A DNA stretch of 64,000 nt, taken from CAZOWM01 sp964583615. Lineage in GTDB: Bacteria > Spirochaetota > B62-G9 > DRHN01. The notes beneath the pieces are model-generated. The model was not told the origin of the DNA. It saw only the letters and a program-made list of their open reading frames with translations, and ran no database searches. Shown here one piece after another: positions 9,304-16,744 of the stretch (positions within the stretch are counted from its first letter, which is position 1; each line of letters begins with the position of its first letter). Location: the NCBI GenBank assembly GCA_964583615.1, contig CAZOWM010000003.1:1-64000 (forward strand). The letters run 5' to 3'. The position numbers and the translations under genes were made by a program.

Positions 9304-9666
9304 CTATCTCTCCTCGTCAACGAGAAGGCCCACCATTTCCTGGATTTTTGCAGCCAGCTCCACGAGTTGTTCCGGAGGAATCTCTTTTATCACTTTATCG
9401 GTTCTTGTATCAATCACCTTTACTACAATTCGATGTGTCCTGTCATCAACCTGAAAGTCGAGCCTTCTGTTGAAATAATCGCCTGCTTCTCTCAACCGGA
9501 CGATGGCGTCATCGAGGTACTCTCTCCCTGATTGCAAATCTTTCACCTCTTCCTTTTGGGAATTTCCCGTAACGGCACGTACTTCCGCTTGTTTTGTCCC
9601 GAGCCCCCCGGGCTTTCCCAGCTTTGCACTGGAGGCGGGGTGTCCTCTGATGTATTCGATCTCCAT
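9304..9666 (-). CDS. flaG: FlaG family protein
   Basis: A 120-residue FlaG-type protein, thought to affect filament length or assembly. The start at 9666 is set by a perfect AGGAGGT eight bases upstream; an in-frame extension to 9807 runs back through the flagellin terminator and is rejected. The N-terminal 45 residues are low-complexity. The conserved C-terminal domain runs from about residue 60: RLDFQVDDRTHRIVVKVID, then VIKEIPPEQLVELAAKIQEMVG. It lies between a flaB terminator and fliD. I see no promoter of its own, so it may depend on readthrough. Confidence 0.9.
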   Translation of the reverse strand: MEIEYIRGHPASSAKLGKPGGLGTKQAEVRAVTGNSQKEEVKDLQSGREYLDDAIVRLREAGDYFNRRLDFQVDDRTHRIVVKVIDTRTDKVIKEIPPEQLVELAAKIQEMVGLLVDEER

Positions 9667-9700
9667 TTGTATATACCTCCTGAACGAAGATGTGTTAATT

Positions 9701-9730
9701 AAAAATACCTGCGGCATAGTGCCGCAGGTA
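9701..9730 (-). terminator. Rho-independent terminator after the third flaB
   Basis: An 11-bp perfect inverted repeat (9706-9716 and 9720-9730, TACCTGCGGCA and its complement, loop of 3) is followed on the minus strand by TTTTT. It lies 18 bases after the flagellin stop codon. Confidence 0.93.
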
Positions 9731-9748
9731 CGTGATCGGTCAACACGC

Positions 9749-10561
9749 CTAATCCAGCAACCGCATAACTGACTGTGGTTGCAAGTTTGCCTGTGTAAGC
9801 ATCGCAACGCCTGAGTCCTGGAGGATTTTCAAGCGCATGAAATTGACAATCTCCTCCGCCATATCAGTATCCCTGATGCGTGATTCAGCAGCCTGAAGAT
9901 TCTCCTCTGCCACTGCAAGATTGGAGACAACGTGTTCAAGTCTGTTCTGGATTGCTCCGAACGTGGCTCTCTGCTTCGAAACGATGTCGACGGCGGTATC
10001 GACGCTCCTGAGAGCGTCGTTGGCGGACTGAACCGTTGACATTGTAATTCCGGAAATCCCGATAGCCTCCGCTGTCATGGTCTTCATTACAACAGTGATG
10101 TTCTGATCTGGATTGGGTCCCACCTGAAACGTAAAAGTAGGATTGGAACCGTCCAAAATCTTGAACCTGTTGAACTCCGTAGTCCCGGCTATGCGGTTTA
10201 TTTCCTGAACGAGCTGAGAGACCTCGACCTGAATGAGGCTCCGATCCTGTTCTGAATAAATGGCATTCGCAGACTGAACCGAAAGCTCCCTCAACCGATG
10301 GAGGATCGCATGGTCTTCCTGCAGAGAACCCTCTGCTGTCTGGATGAACGAGATACTGTCAAGGGCATTTCTCTGCGCCTGTTTTAATCCCCGTATCTGG
10401 GACCTCAGCGTTTCCGATACAGCCAAACCCGAAGCATCATCACCTGCCCTATTGATCCGCAAACCTGAAGAGAGCTTTTCAATAGACTTCGAGAGCTCTC
10501 TGTTGGTCTTTGAAAGAACCCGGCTCGCAAAGACAGCTGATATATTATGGTTAATGATCAT
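9749..10561 (-). CDS. flaB: flagellin, divergent FlaB-type
   Basis: Core flagellin of 270 residues with conserved ends: N-terminal D0/D1 starting MIINHNISAVFASRVLSK with LSSGLRINRAGDDASGLAVS, and C-terminal IRDTDMAEEIVNFM...QANLQPQSVMRLLD. As in spirochaetes the variable D2/D3 region is nearly absent. It differs from the two other flagellins here: it lacks the MWFHIGANMDQRE segment and has FQVGPNPDQNI instead, and its terminal residues differ. The ribosome site is the GGAGGGAGGAG block upstream. A terminator follows. It has its own leader with GGA-loop hairpins. No sigma-28 promoter is visible, so it may be read from upstream or from an unrecognised promoter. Confidence 0.95.
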   Translation of the reverse strand: MIINHNISAVFASRVLSKTNRELSKSIEKLSSGLRINRAGDDASGLAVSETLRSQIRGLKQAQRNALDSISFIQTAEGSLQEDHAILHRLRELSVQSANAIYSEQDRSLIQVEVSQLVQEINRIAGTTEFNRFKILDGSNPTFTFQVGPNPDQNITVVMKTMTAEAIGISGITMSTVQSANDALRSVDTAVDIVSKQRATFGAIQNRLEHVVSNLAVAEENLQAAESRIRDTDMAEEIVNFMRLKILQDSGVAMLTQANLQPQSVMRLLD

Positions 10562-10614
10562 ACTCTATCTCCTCCCTCCATGGAGCCCCGGGGCTGAAAC
10601 ATCCATTCTCAGCC
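10562..10614 (-). promoter_or_regulatory. flagellin leader with CsrA-type stem-loop
   Basis: On the minus strand a stem GGCTGA/TCAGCC (10592-10614) shows the loop GAATGGATGTT, which contains the AUGGAUGU core of the CsrA consensus. Next comes the palindrome AGCCCCGGGGCT, which shares its first arm with the stem above. Then comes the palindrome CTCCATGGAG, which overlaps the ribosome site GGAGGGAGGAG. The first two structures cannot form together. Confidence 0.6.
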
Positions 10615-10773
10615 GTGCGCAGTACGGCAAAGGAAGAAAAGTGAAAACCGACCACAGAAATCTTCCCATGCTTTCTGCATACTGCCAGTTCTCCAGGGAT
10701 AAAGTATTCAAGCATGATCTAAGTTTGTGCGTTTGGATTAGGCTGTTTTTACACTCCCCTTCACCACGAGCCC

Positions 10774-11628
10774 TCAGATGAGAAGCTGCAGCACGGACTG
10801 CGGTTTGAGATTGGCCTGTGCGAGCATTGCGGTTCCGGATTGAACAAGGATCGAATCCTTCACGAACTCGACCATCTGCTCGGCCATGTCCGTGTCCCGG
10901 ATCAGTGATTCAGCTGCCTGCATGTTTTCGGCCCCCACCAGAACACCCTTGACCGCCATTTCAAATCGGTTCTGATAAGCTCCCAGATCAGCCCTTTGAC
11001 GGGACACACGTGTGAGTGCCTGATCGACGACACCGATTACTGAATTTGCTCCACCCGGTGTCGAGATACTCACCGCCTTCCCATCTACCTTGAGCTTGAG
11101 AGCCTCCGACGTCATCGTGCCGATGTACGCTCGCTCCCTCTGGTCCATGTTGGCCCCGATGTGAAACCACATGGACGCCACAGGAGTCCCGCCTTCAGCC
11201 GGGTTGGCAAATGCACCGGTGAGCATGTTGTAGCCGTTAAACTGCGCGTGGGAGGCGACCCGGTTGACCTCATCAACAAGCTGTGAGACCTCAACCTGGA
11301 TCTGCATCCTATCTTCGGCTGTGTAGATGCCGTTCGCTGACTGCACGGCAAGCTCTCTCATACGGTGGAGGATATCCTGTGCCTCCTGTAGATACCCCTC
11401 CGTTGTCTGAATAAAGGAGATCGCATTTTCGATGTTCCGTGCAGCTTGCTTCAGTCCCCGAATCTGCGACCTCAACTTTTCAGAAACAGCGAGACCCGAC
11501 GCATCATCACCCGCCCGCGTGATCCGTTCTCCCGACGAGAGCTTTGCAATGTCCTTGTCCACCTCCAGGGCTTTGAATTTCAAAATCCTGTTGGCGTAGA
11601 TGGCACTCATGTTGTGGTTGATGATCAT
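10774..11628 (-). CDS. flaB: flagellin FlaB
   Basis: Core flagellin of 284 residues. N-terminal segment MIINHNMSAIYANRILKFKA with LSSGERITRAGDDASGLAVS; central spirochaete signature ASMWFHIGANMDQRERAYI near residues 140-158; C-terminal IRDTDMAEQMVEFVKDSIL and LKPQSVLQLLI. The start at 11628 has AAGGAGGG eight bases upstream. The frame extends 13 codons further through the leader hairpin; that extension is rejected because every flagellin here starts MIINHN. It is the middle of three flaB genes. Confidence 0.96.
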   Translation of the reverse strand: MIINHNMSAIYANRILKFKALEVDKDIAKLSSGERITRAGDDASGLAVSEKLRSQIRGLKQAARNIENAISFIQTTEGYLQEAQDILHRMRELAVQSANGIYTAEDRMQIQVEVSQLVDEVNRVASHAQFNGYNMLTGAFANPAEGGTPVASMWFHIGANMDQRERAYIGTMTSEALKLKVDGKAVSISTPGGANSVIGVVDQALTRVSRQRADLGAYQNRFEMAVKGVLVGAENMQAAESLIRDTDMAEQMVEFVKDSILVQSGTAMLAQANLKPQSVLQLLI

Positions 11629-11668
11629 ACATCTACCCTCCTTGATAGTTCCCATGCATCCATGCATG
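11629..11668 (-). promoter_or_regulatory. flagellin leader with CsrA-type stem-loop
   Basis: A perfect palindromic stem CATGCA/TGCATG (11653-11668) presents the tetraloop TGGA, followed by the ribosome site CAAGGAGGG. Two GGA sites, one in a loop and one in the Shine-Dalgarno, match the dual-site arrangement used by CsrA on flagellin mRNA. Confidence 0.55.
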
Positions 11669-11798
11669 AGGTTTTTTTAAAAGGTTCTCTCCTTTAGATG
11701 CCTCTTGAGTCGGACAGGGAAATACAACCGCGCGCGCTCACGGTTTCCCCTTCACCGTTTCTCCCCTCGAGTAGGATGAAACGGAATACCTCTTCAAG

Positions 11799-11866
11799 AC
11801 CAGCAACCTAAAATAGGCCCCTGTACGAGGCCCCCGGCCCTATGGGGCCTAAGATAAGTTGCTGGT
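11799..11866 (-). repeat. large nested inverted repeat between two flaB genes
   Basis: Outer arms ACCAGCAAC/GTTGCTGGT (11799-11807, 11858-11866) enclose inner arms TAGGCCCC/GGGGCCTA (11814-11821, 11844-11851) and a GC-rich loop. It is 92 bases after one flaB stop. There is no T run on the minus strand, so it is not a standard terminator; it could stabilise the 3' end, be processed, or bind a protein. Confidence 0.6.
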
Positions 11867-11957
11867 GATGTATAGAAATCAAGGATAGGCCTTGTGATGA
11901 TCATCGAGAATGGGTAGTGTAGTGCGTTTCTGTCAAAGATCGATACAGCTCATTTTA

Positions 11958-12818
11958 TTACTGGAAGAGCTGAAGCACGCTCGTTGGCTTCAGATTTGCC
12001 TGGGCGAGCATCGCTGTTCCAGTTTGTACCAGAATCTGGTTCTTTGTAAAACTTACCATCTGTTCTGCGATATCTGTGTCACGGATTCGTGATTCAGATG
12101 CCTGCAGATTTTCATACCCGGTCATCAGTCCTTTGGTCGCATACTCAAGCCGTGCTTGATATGCACCGAGGTCCGCCCTCTGTTTTGATACTTCCAGTAG
12201 GGCCTGGTCGACCACACCGATGGTTCTGTTTGATTTTTCAGGTGTCGAAATCGTAATTGTTGAACCGGTAGAAATTACCCGCACGCCGAGTCCTCGAGCA
12301 GTCATTGTCTGGATGAACACCTGCTCTCTCTGGTCCATGTTGGCGCCGATGTGAAACCACATCGAAGCGGTGGGGGTGTTCTCTCCAAGCGGTCTGGCGA
12401 ATCTGCCTGTGAGCATGTTCATTCCGTTGAACTGCGCGTGTGAAGAGACCCTGTCGATTTCGTCAACAAGTTGGGAAACCTCAACCTGGATCTGCATACG
12501 GTCTTCATCTGTATATATGCCGTTGGAAGACTGAACAGCGAGCTCTCGAATTCTTTGTAAAATATCCTGAATCTCCTGCAAATATCCTTCTGTCGTTTGA
12601 ATAAAGGAGATCCCATCTTCAGCATTTCTGGCTGCTCTTCTCATCCCCCGTATCTGTGACCGCATTTTTTCAGAAACCGCAAGACCTGATGCATCATCAC
12701 CGGCACGGTTAATGCGCATACCAGAGGAAAGTTTCTCGATATCCTTATTGATGTTCCAGTTGTTGAATTTGAGGATTCGATTGGCAAAAACAGCACTGAT
12801 GTTGTGGTTAATAATCAT
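11958..12818 (-). CDS. flaB: flagellin FlaB
   Basis: Core flagellin of 286 residues, first in transcription order. N-terminal MIINHNISAVFANRILKFNN with LSSGMRINRAGDDASGLAVS; central TASMWFHIGANMDQREQVFI near residues 138-157; C-terminal IRDTDIAEQMVSFTKNQIL and LKPTSVLQLFQ. It is close to the middle flaB and clearly more distant from the third. AAGGAGG lies six bases before the ATG. It is the only flaB here with an obvious sigma-28 promoter, about 230 bases upstream, giving a long structured leader. Confidence 0.96.
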   Translation of the reverse strand: MIINHNISAVFANRILKFNNWNINKDIEKLSSGMRINRAGDDASGLAVSEKMRSQIRGMRRAARNAEDGISFIQTTEGYLQEIQDILQRIRELAVQSSNGIYTDEDRMQIQVEVSQLVDEIDRVSSHAQFNGMNMLTGRFARPLGENTPTASMWFHIGANMDQREQVFIQTMTARGLGVRVISTGSTITISTPEKSNRTIGVVDQALLEVSKQRADLGAYQARLEYATKGLMTGYENLQASESRIRDTDIAEQMVSFTKNQILVQTGTAMLAQANLKPTSVLQLFQ

Positions 12819-13042
12819 TTTTTCCTCCTTGAAATGTTTTTCCGGCCTCCGTGCCGGAAAGAAAAAAATACCGTAATCAATGCTTTTATCTAAACTCAGC
12901 GAAAAAGATTACGATAATTGAAGAGAAGTGGAAGAACGGCATCACCTCCTTGCGTGCGGGATACTAAAAACGTCCTTGTTTTTAGTGATTTGAAAAGGGT
13001 TTACTCCCTTTCCCTCCTTGCAGCGATAGATGAAAAGTTTCT
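12819..13042 (-). promoter_or_regulatory. long structured flaB leader with five GGA sites
   Basis: The transcript from the sigma-28 promoter would carry about 220 leader bases. In order it shows CAAGGAGGG (near 13012-13020) and a perfect 9-bp stem ACTAAAAAC/GTTTTTAGT (12963-12986) with loop AAGGAC, giving ACAAGGACGT. It then shows CAAGGAGGTGAT (12941-12952), which is fully complementary to the usual 16S 3' end. Last come an 8-bp stem TTTCCGGC/GCCGGAAA (12839-12860) with loop ACGGAG, and the true ribosome site CAAGGAGGAA. The second site matches the CsrA consensus ACARGGAUGU at nine of ten places. An 18-codon frame starts at 12942 but sits too close to its Shine-Dalgarno. Confidence 0.65.
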
Positions 13043-13051
13043 CGATTTCAC

Positions 13052-13078
13052 TATCGGACAAGTTTCCTTAAAACTTTA
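13052..13078 (-). promoter_or_regulatory. sigma-28 (FliA) flagellin promoter
   Basis: The minus strand reads TAAAGTTT, then 13 bases, then CCGATA, matching the FliA consensus TAAAGTTT-N11-GCCGATAA with one extra base of spacing and one mismatch in the -10. Transcription should start near 13042 and run into flaB. Confidence 0.85.
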
Positions 13079-13328
13079 GCACGATTTCAAAAAAAAATTC
13101 GCATGACTGCATTTAGAAGAGACAGGATAGATGGCACAGAGATAGGTACCACTCCAGGTACCACCCTGGACAGAATGGTAGCTCCGAAGAAAATCAGACC
13201 ACCCTCTCCGGTTCTCCCCCAAAAACCCGAAAAATCTCCATCCCACGAATAAAAATTCTCCTCTCCATATTTGAGATTTTCCGTTGTTTCAATATACAGC
13301 AGGAAACCTGGAATACCGCACGCCCCTT

Positions 13329-13705
13329 CTAAAGGGTAAACCGCTTTTCTGCGAACTGCTCGAGCTCCTCGATCTGATTTCGGATCACGTTGTAGGACTC
13401 GGGACTCCATGACTCGATTCCCTTCACCTTCTCAATTCAGAAGCCAAAAACATTTCTGTACTTCTTGTGCGCGCATTTTTTGAGAATTCCCGGAATTTTT
13501 TTTTAAAAGTAGCAGTTCCCTGTTCGAACAGCTTCAATCCGTGCGTATACCTCATTCAGCTCCTCCTCCTTGTTTGCGCACGCGCTCTTTTCTCGCCTGT
13601 CAATCAGGTCGGCGGTTTCATCAGTCTCCATATGCACATGCCCATCAGCTTTTCATCAGGCATATACTGCAATACGAGCCAATCGCTCCGTGTCACCTCA
13701 CTCAT
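13329..13705 (-). pseudogene. decayed gene of unknown function
   Basis: No intact frame runs here, but protein-like segments lie in order on the minus strand. One starts at ATG 13705 (MSEVTRSDWLVLQYMPDEK). After a one-base frame change comes METDETADLIDRREK and EEELNEVYARIEAV. Past an in-frame TAA at 13503-13505 in an A9 run comes CAHKKYRNVFGF, then a TGA, then ESWSPESYNVIRNQIEELEQF ending at 13329. The last three segments share one frame. The codon-like composition suggests a former gene of about 120 residues. Sequencing error at the homopolymer could explain one lesion but not all three. Family unknown. Confidence 0.5.
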
Positions 13706-13856
13706 TGATTTTTTTTCACACACGAATATCTTATTGTCAAAGAGCATGTGTTACCCTTTTCTTTGAGTAAGGGAGTTATTATGTAATGTGTTATTCATTA
13801 TGAGGATTTTTTTCAAGCACCACAGCAATTTGTTTGTATGGGAAAGGAGATTCGGA

Positions 13857-15704
13857 TTGGTAAAAGTGAGTGATCTGAAATTGTCGTTCGGAGATCAGCT
13901 CGTATTCGACGGTGTGAAGTTCAGCATCAACAGGAAGGAGCGGATAGGCCTCGTGGGAAGAAATGGGTACGGAAAAACCACGCTCCTCAATCTACTCAGC
14001 GGCATTCTCACTCCCGATGAGGGCGAAATTACGATGCCGGATGACTACCGGATCGGCTATGTGACACAGCTCATTGAATTTTCTCAACCTACAATCAGAA
14101 AAGAAGGAAGTCTCGGGCTCGGCCCAAAAGCGAAGACGGAAACCTGGAGGGTCGAGAAGGTACTTTTCGGGCTCGGATTCACGGAGGAAGACCTTCAAGC
14201 CGACCCGCGGCTTCTTTCCGGTGGATACCAGGTACGCCTCAACCTTGCAAAGGTGCTCATCGCACAGCCACACCTTCTTCTGCTCGATGAGCCCAATAAC
14301 TATCTTGATATAGTTGCGATCCGATGGTTGTCCGATTTCCTCCATTCGTGGCCGTCAGAACTCATCCTGATCACCCATGACAGAGGGTTTATGGACAGCG
14401 TTGTCACCCATACCATGATCATACACAGGAAAAAAATCAGGAAAATTCCCGGAGACACAGAGAAGCTGTACAGCCAGATCCTCAAGGAGGAGGAAATTCA
14501 CGAAAAGACACGCCTGAATATGGAAAAAAAGAATAAACAGACCGAGATTTTCATCAACCGATTCAGGGCAAAAGCGCGCCTTGCGGGCCTCGTACAATCA
14601 CGCATCAAATCCCTTGAAAAGCGGAAACACCCGGAGAAACTCGAAAAAATCCAGAACCTCGACTTTTCATTTTCTGAAGCGCCCATGCCCGGAAAGTGTC
14701 TCCTGAAAGTCCAGAGCCTCAATTTCTCCTATACAGGAACCGCTCCCTATCTCATTGATGGATTCAGTATTACAATCATGAAAAACGACAGAATCGGAGT
14801 CATCGGACAAAACGGGAAAGGAAAATCCACTCTGCTTCGTCTGCTCGCAGGAAAACTCCCACCGCTCTCAGGTGCCTTCAATTCACATCCCGCACTCAGC
14901 CTGGGATATTTCGGACCTGCGGAGATCGAACGGTTGAACCATCACAAAACGATGGAACAGGAACTTCTCGACACAGATCCTTCGAGAAACAGAAAGAATA
15001 TAATGAACGTGTGCGGAGCGATGATGTTCGGAGGCGATCTTGCCCAGAAAAAAATAGCTGTTTTGTCAGGAGGTGAACAGAGCCGCGTTCTGCTCGCAAA
15101 AATTCTACTGCATCCGTCCAATCTCCTTCTTCTCGACGAGCCGACGAACCACCTCGATATGGAATCCTGTGACTCGCTGATGGCGGCCATTCATTCATTC
15201 ACAGGTGCTGTAGTTGTTGTTACCCACAATGAGCTCTTCCTGCACACGCTGGTACACAGGCTGATCGTGTTCGACGGGGGGGAAATATTCCTCTTCAACG
15301 GCACCTACGAGGAATTTCTTCAAACAAAGGGCTGGAAAAGCGAGGAATACGCGTACGAAAGGGGAAAATTACAGGGAGAAAAACGGACAAACAGATCAGC
15401 GCTCCGAAGGAAGAGAGCCGAAATCATCTCAGAACGGTCAAAAACGGTGCAACCGATTGAACGGCACATCAAAAAGCTGGAAGCACAGATTGAGGAACTC
15501 GAGGTATTACTGAGCAAAAACAATGAGAAGATCATCAGCGCTTCTAAATCAGGAGACGGTGAGATTATTCAGACACTCTCAAAACAGAATCACGATTATC
15601 AGAACACGATCTCCTCGCTGTATGAGCAACTGGAATCGGAGATTGTATCACTGAGGGCAAATGAAGAAGCATTCACAGAGATGCTCAACAACCTCGATGA
15701 GTGA
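13857..15704 (+). CDS. ABC-F family ATPase
   Basis: Soluble protein with two ABC ATPase domains and no membrane part, of the ABC-F class that acts on ribosomes. Domain 1 has Walker A GRNGYGKTTLLNLL, signature LLSGGYQVRL and Walker B LLLLDEPNNYLD. A charged linker follows (about residues 220-290). Domain 2 has Walker A GQNGKGKSTLLRLL, signature LSGGEQSRVLLAK and LLLLDEPTNHLD. A C-terminal coiled coil covers about 510-615. Domain 1 reads DEPNNYLD where DEPTNHLD is usual. The TTG start at 13857 has GGAAAGGAGA six bases upstream; a GTG at 13788 in frame has none. Length 615 fits Uup/YheS-like members; substrate state of the ribosome unknown. Confidence 0.92.
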   Translation: MVKVSDLKLSFGDQLVFDGVKFSINRKERIGLVGRNGYGKTTLLNLLSGILTPDEGEITMPDDYRIGYVTQLIEFSQPTIRKEGSLGLGPKAKTETWRVEKVLFGLGFTEEDLQADPRLLSGGYQVRLNLAKVLIAQPHLLLLDEPNNYLDIVAIRWLSDFLHSWPSELILITHDRGFMDSVVTHTMIIHRKKIRKIPGDTEKLYSQILKEEEIHEKTRLNMEKKNKQTEIFINRFRAKARLAGLVQSRIKSLEKRKHPEKLEKIQNLDFSFSEAPMPGKCLLKVQSLNFSYTGTAPYLIDGFSITIMKNDRIGVIGQNGKGKSTLLRLLAGKLPPLSGAFNSHPALSLGYFGPAEIERLNHHKTMEQELLDTDPSRNRKNIMNVCGAMMFGGDLAQKKIAVLSGGEQSRVLLAKILLHPSNLLLLDEPTNHLDMESCDSLMAAIHSFTGAVVVVTHNELFLHTLVHRLIVFDGGEIFLFNGTYEEFLQTKGWKSEEYAYERGKLQGEKRTNRSALRRKRAEIISERSKTVQPIERHIKKLEAQIEELEVLLSKNNEKIISASKSGDGEIIQTLSKQNHDYQNTISSLYEQLESEIVSLRANEEAFTEMLNNLDE

Positions 15705-15714
15705 GCATTCACAT

Positions 15715-16110
15715 TCATCGATCCGCTCCTTTGAGCCCGGATCTGAGCCTTGATTTTTTTGGGAGTGCGGATTTCTCACCTCTCTCGTTCACACTGACAA
15801 AGGTAACGTGGGTTGAGAAAACTTTTTTTTCCACAGATGCGCCCGGTTCATCCGCAAACACCTCGACTCGATACGTGATGGACGTGTTTCCCTTTTTCCA
15901 CGGGAGGATGTGAAACCGCAGGATCGAGCCATTCATCACCCGGGTTTTGAAATCGATTTTGTCCATGGCTCTCGTCACGAGATAGCAGCCTGGGAAATCA
16001 CGCGCCGCAGTCAGCCATGCGTATTCGTCAACCCATTTCAGGAGCTGTCCCCCGAACAGGTAACCGTGATGGTTGAGGTGCTCGGGGCGGACTATGGTAT
16101 AGGTGTTCAT
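15715..16110 (-). CDS. acyl-CoA thioesterase, hotdog fold
   Basis: A 131-residue single-hotdog protein like YciA-type acyl-CoA thioesterases, which hydrolyse acyl-CoA to free acid and CoA in the cytoplasm. The family motif HLNHHGYLFGGQLLKWVDE is near residues 11-29, with the asparagine/glycine-rich helix start, followed by ITYRVEVFADE and VFSTHVTFVSV strands. It is last in a minus-strand row after tag and converges on the ABC-F gene with ten bases between. Substrate chain length cannot be read from sequence. Confidence 0.88.
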   Translation of the reverse strand: MNTYTIVRPEHLNHHGYLFGGQLLKWVDEYAWLTAARDFPGCYLVTRAMDKIDFKTRVMNGSILRFHILPWKKGNTSITYRVEVFADEPGASVEKKVFSTHVTFVSVNERGEKSALPKKSRLRSGLKGADR

Positions 16111-16156
16111 GTTCTCCGCTCTCTCGCATTTTCCATCTGGATGCTCGCAGTCTTCT

Positions 16157-16726
16157 TCAGTACATCTGCGCGATTTGCTCGAAACGAAAGCAGTCCAGAA
16201 TGTGATCGTTTACCACACCGACAGCCTGCAGATGTGCGTATATGATGATTGATCCCACGAAATTGAATCCTCTCTTTCTCAGATCCGCGCTAATCTCGTC
16301 GGAAAGCGCCGTTCTGGCGGGGATTTCCTCAATTTTTTCCCACCTTCCTACCACCGGCCGGTAATCGACGAATCTCCATAGGTATTGGTCGAAGCTCCCG
16401 AATTCCCTCTGTATGTCAATAAACCTCTTCGCATTGTTGATCGAGGATTCAATCTTTCTCCTGTTGCGTATGAGACCCTTGTTTGCAAGAAGTTCCGCCA
16501 ACTTTTTTTCTCCGTACCGCGCGATCTTCTCCGGATCGAAGTCGTCGTACGCCTTCCTGTAGTGGTCTCTTTTTCTCAGAACCGTCAGCCAGCTCAACCC
16601 TGCCTGTGCGGACTCGAGAACGAGAAATTCAAACTGTTTTCTGTCATCGTGTATCGGGACACCCCACTCCTCATCGTGATATTTGATGTACAGCGGGTCG
16701 ACCCCGCACCAGGAGCATCGGTTCAT
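16157..16726 (-). CDS. tag: DNA-3-methyladenine glycosylase I
   Basis: Base-excision repair enzyme that removes 3-methyladenine. The 189 residues begin MNRCSWCGVDPLYIKYHDEEWG. The zinc 'snap' ligands are present: Cys4 and His17 at the N-terminus, His and Cys in NDHILDC near the C-terminus. The substrate-pocket segment FEFLVLESAQAGLSW is intact. It starts 18 bases after the radical SAM gene. Confidence 0.96.
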   Translation of the reverse strand: MNRCSWCGVDPLYIKYHDEEWGVPIHDDRKQFEFLVLESAQAGLSWLTVLRKRDHYRKAYDDFDPEKIARYGEKKLAELLANKGLIRNRRKIESSINNAKRFIDIQREFGSFDQYLWRFVDYRPVVGRWEKIEEIPARTALSDEISADLRKRGFNFVGSIIIYAHLQAVGVVNDHILDCFRFEQIAQMY

Positions 16727-16744
16727 CGTTCTTTTCTGCCCCCC

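Noticed and set aside
12963..12986. Perfect AT-rich hairpin as a terminator
   Set aside because: No T run follows on the minus strand; the loop AAGGAC fits a CsrA site better.
13467..13770. Two overlapping plus-strand frames of 99 and 66 codons
   Set aside because: They are shadows of the decayed minus-strand gene and lack ribosome sites.
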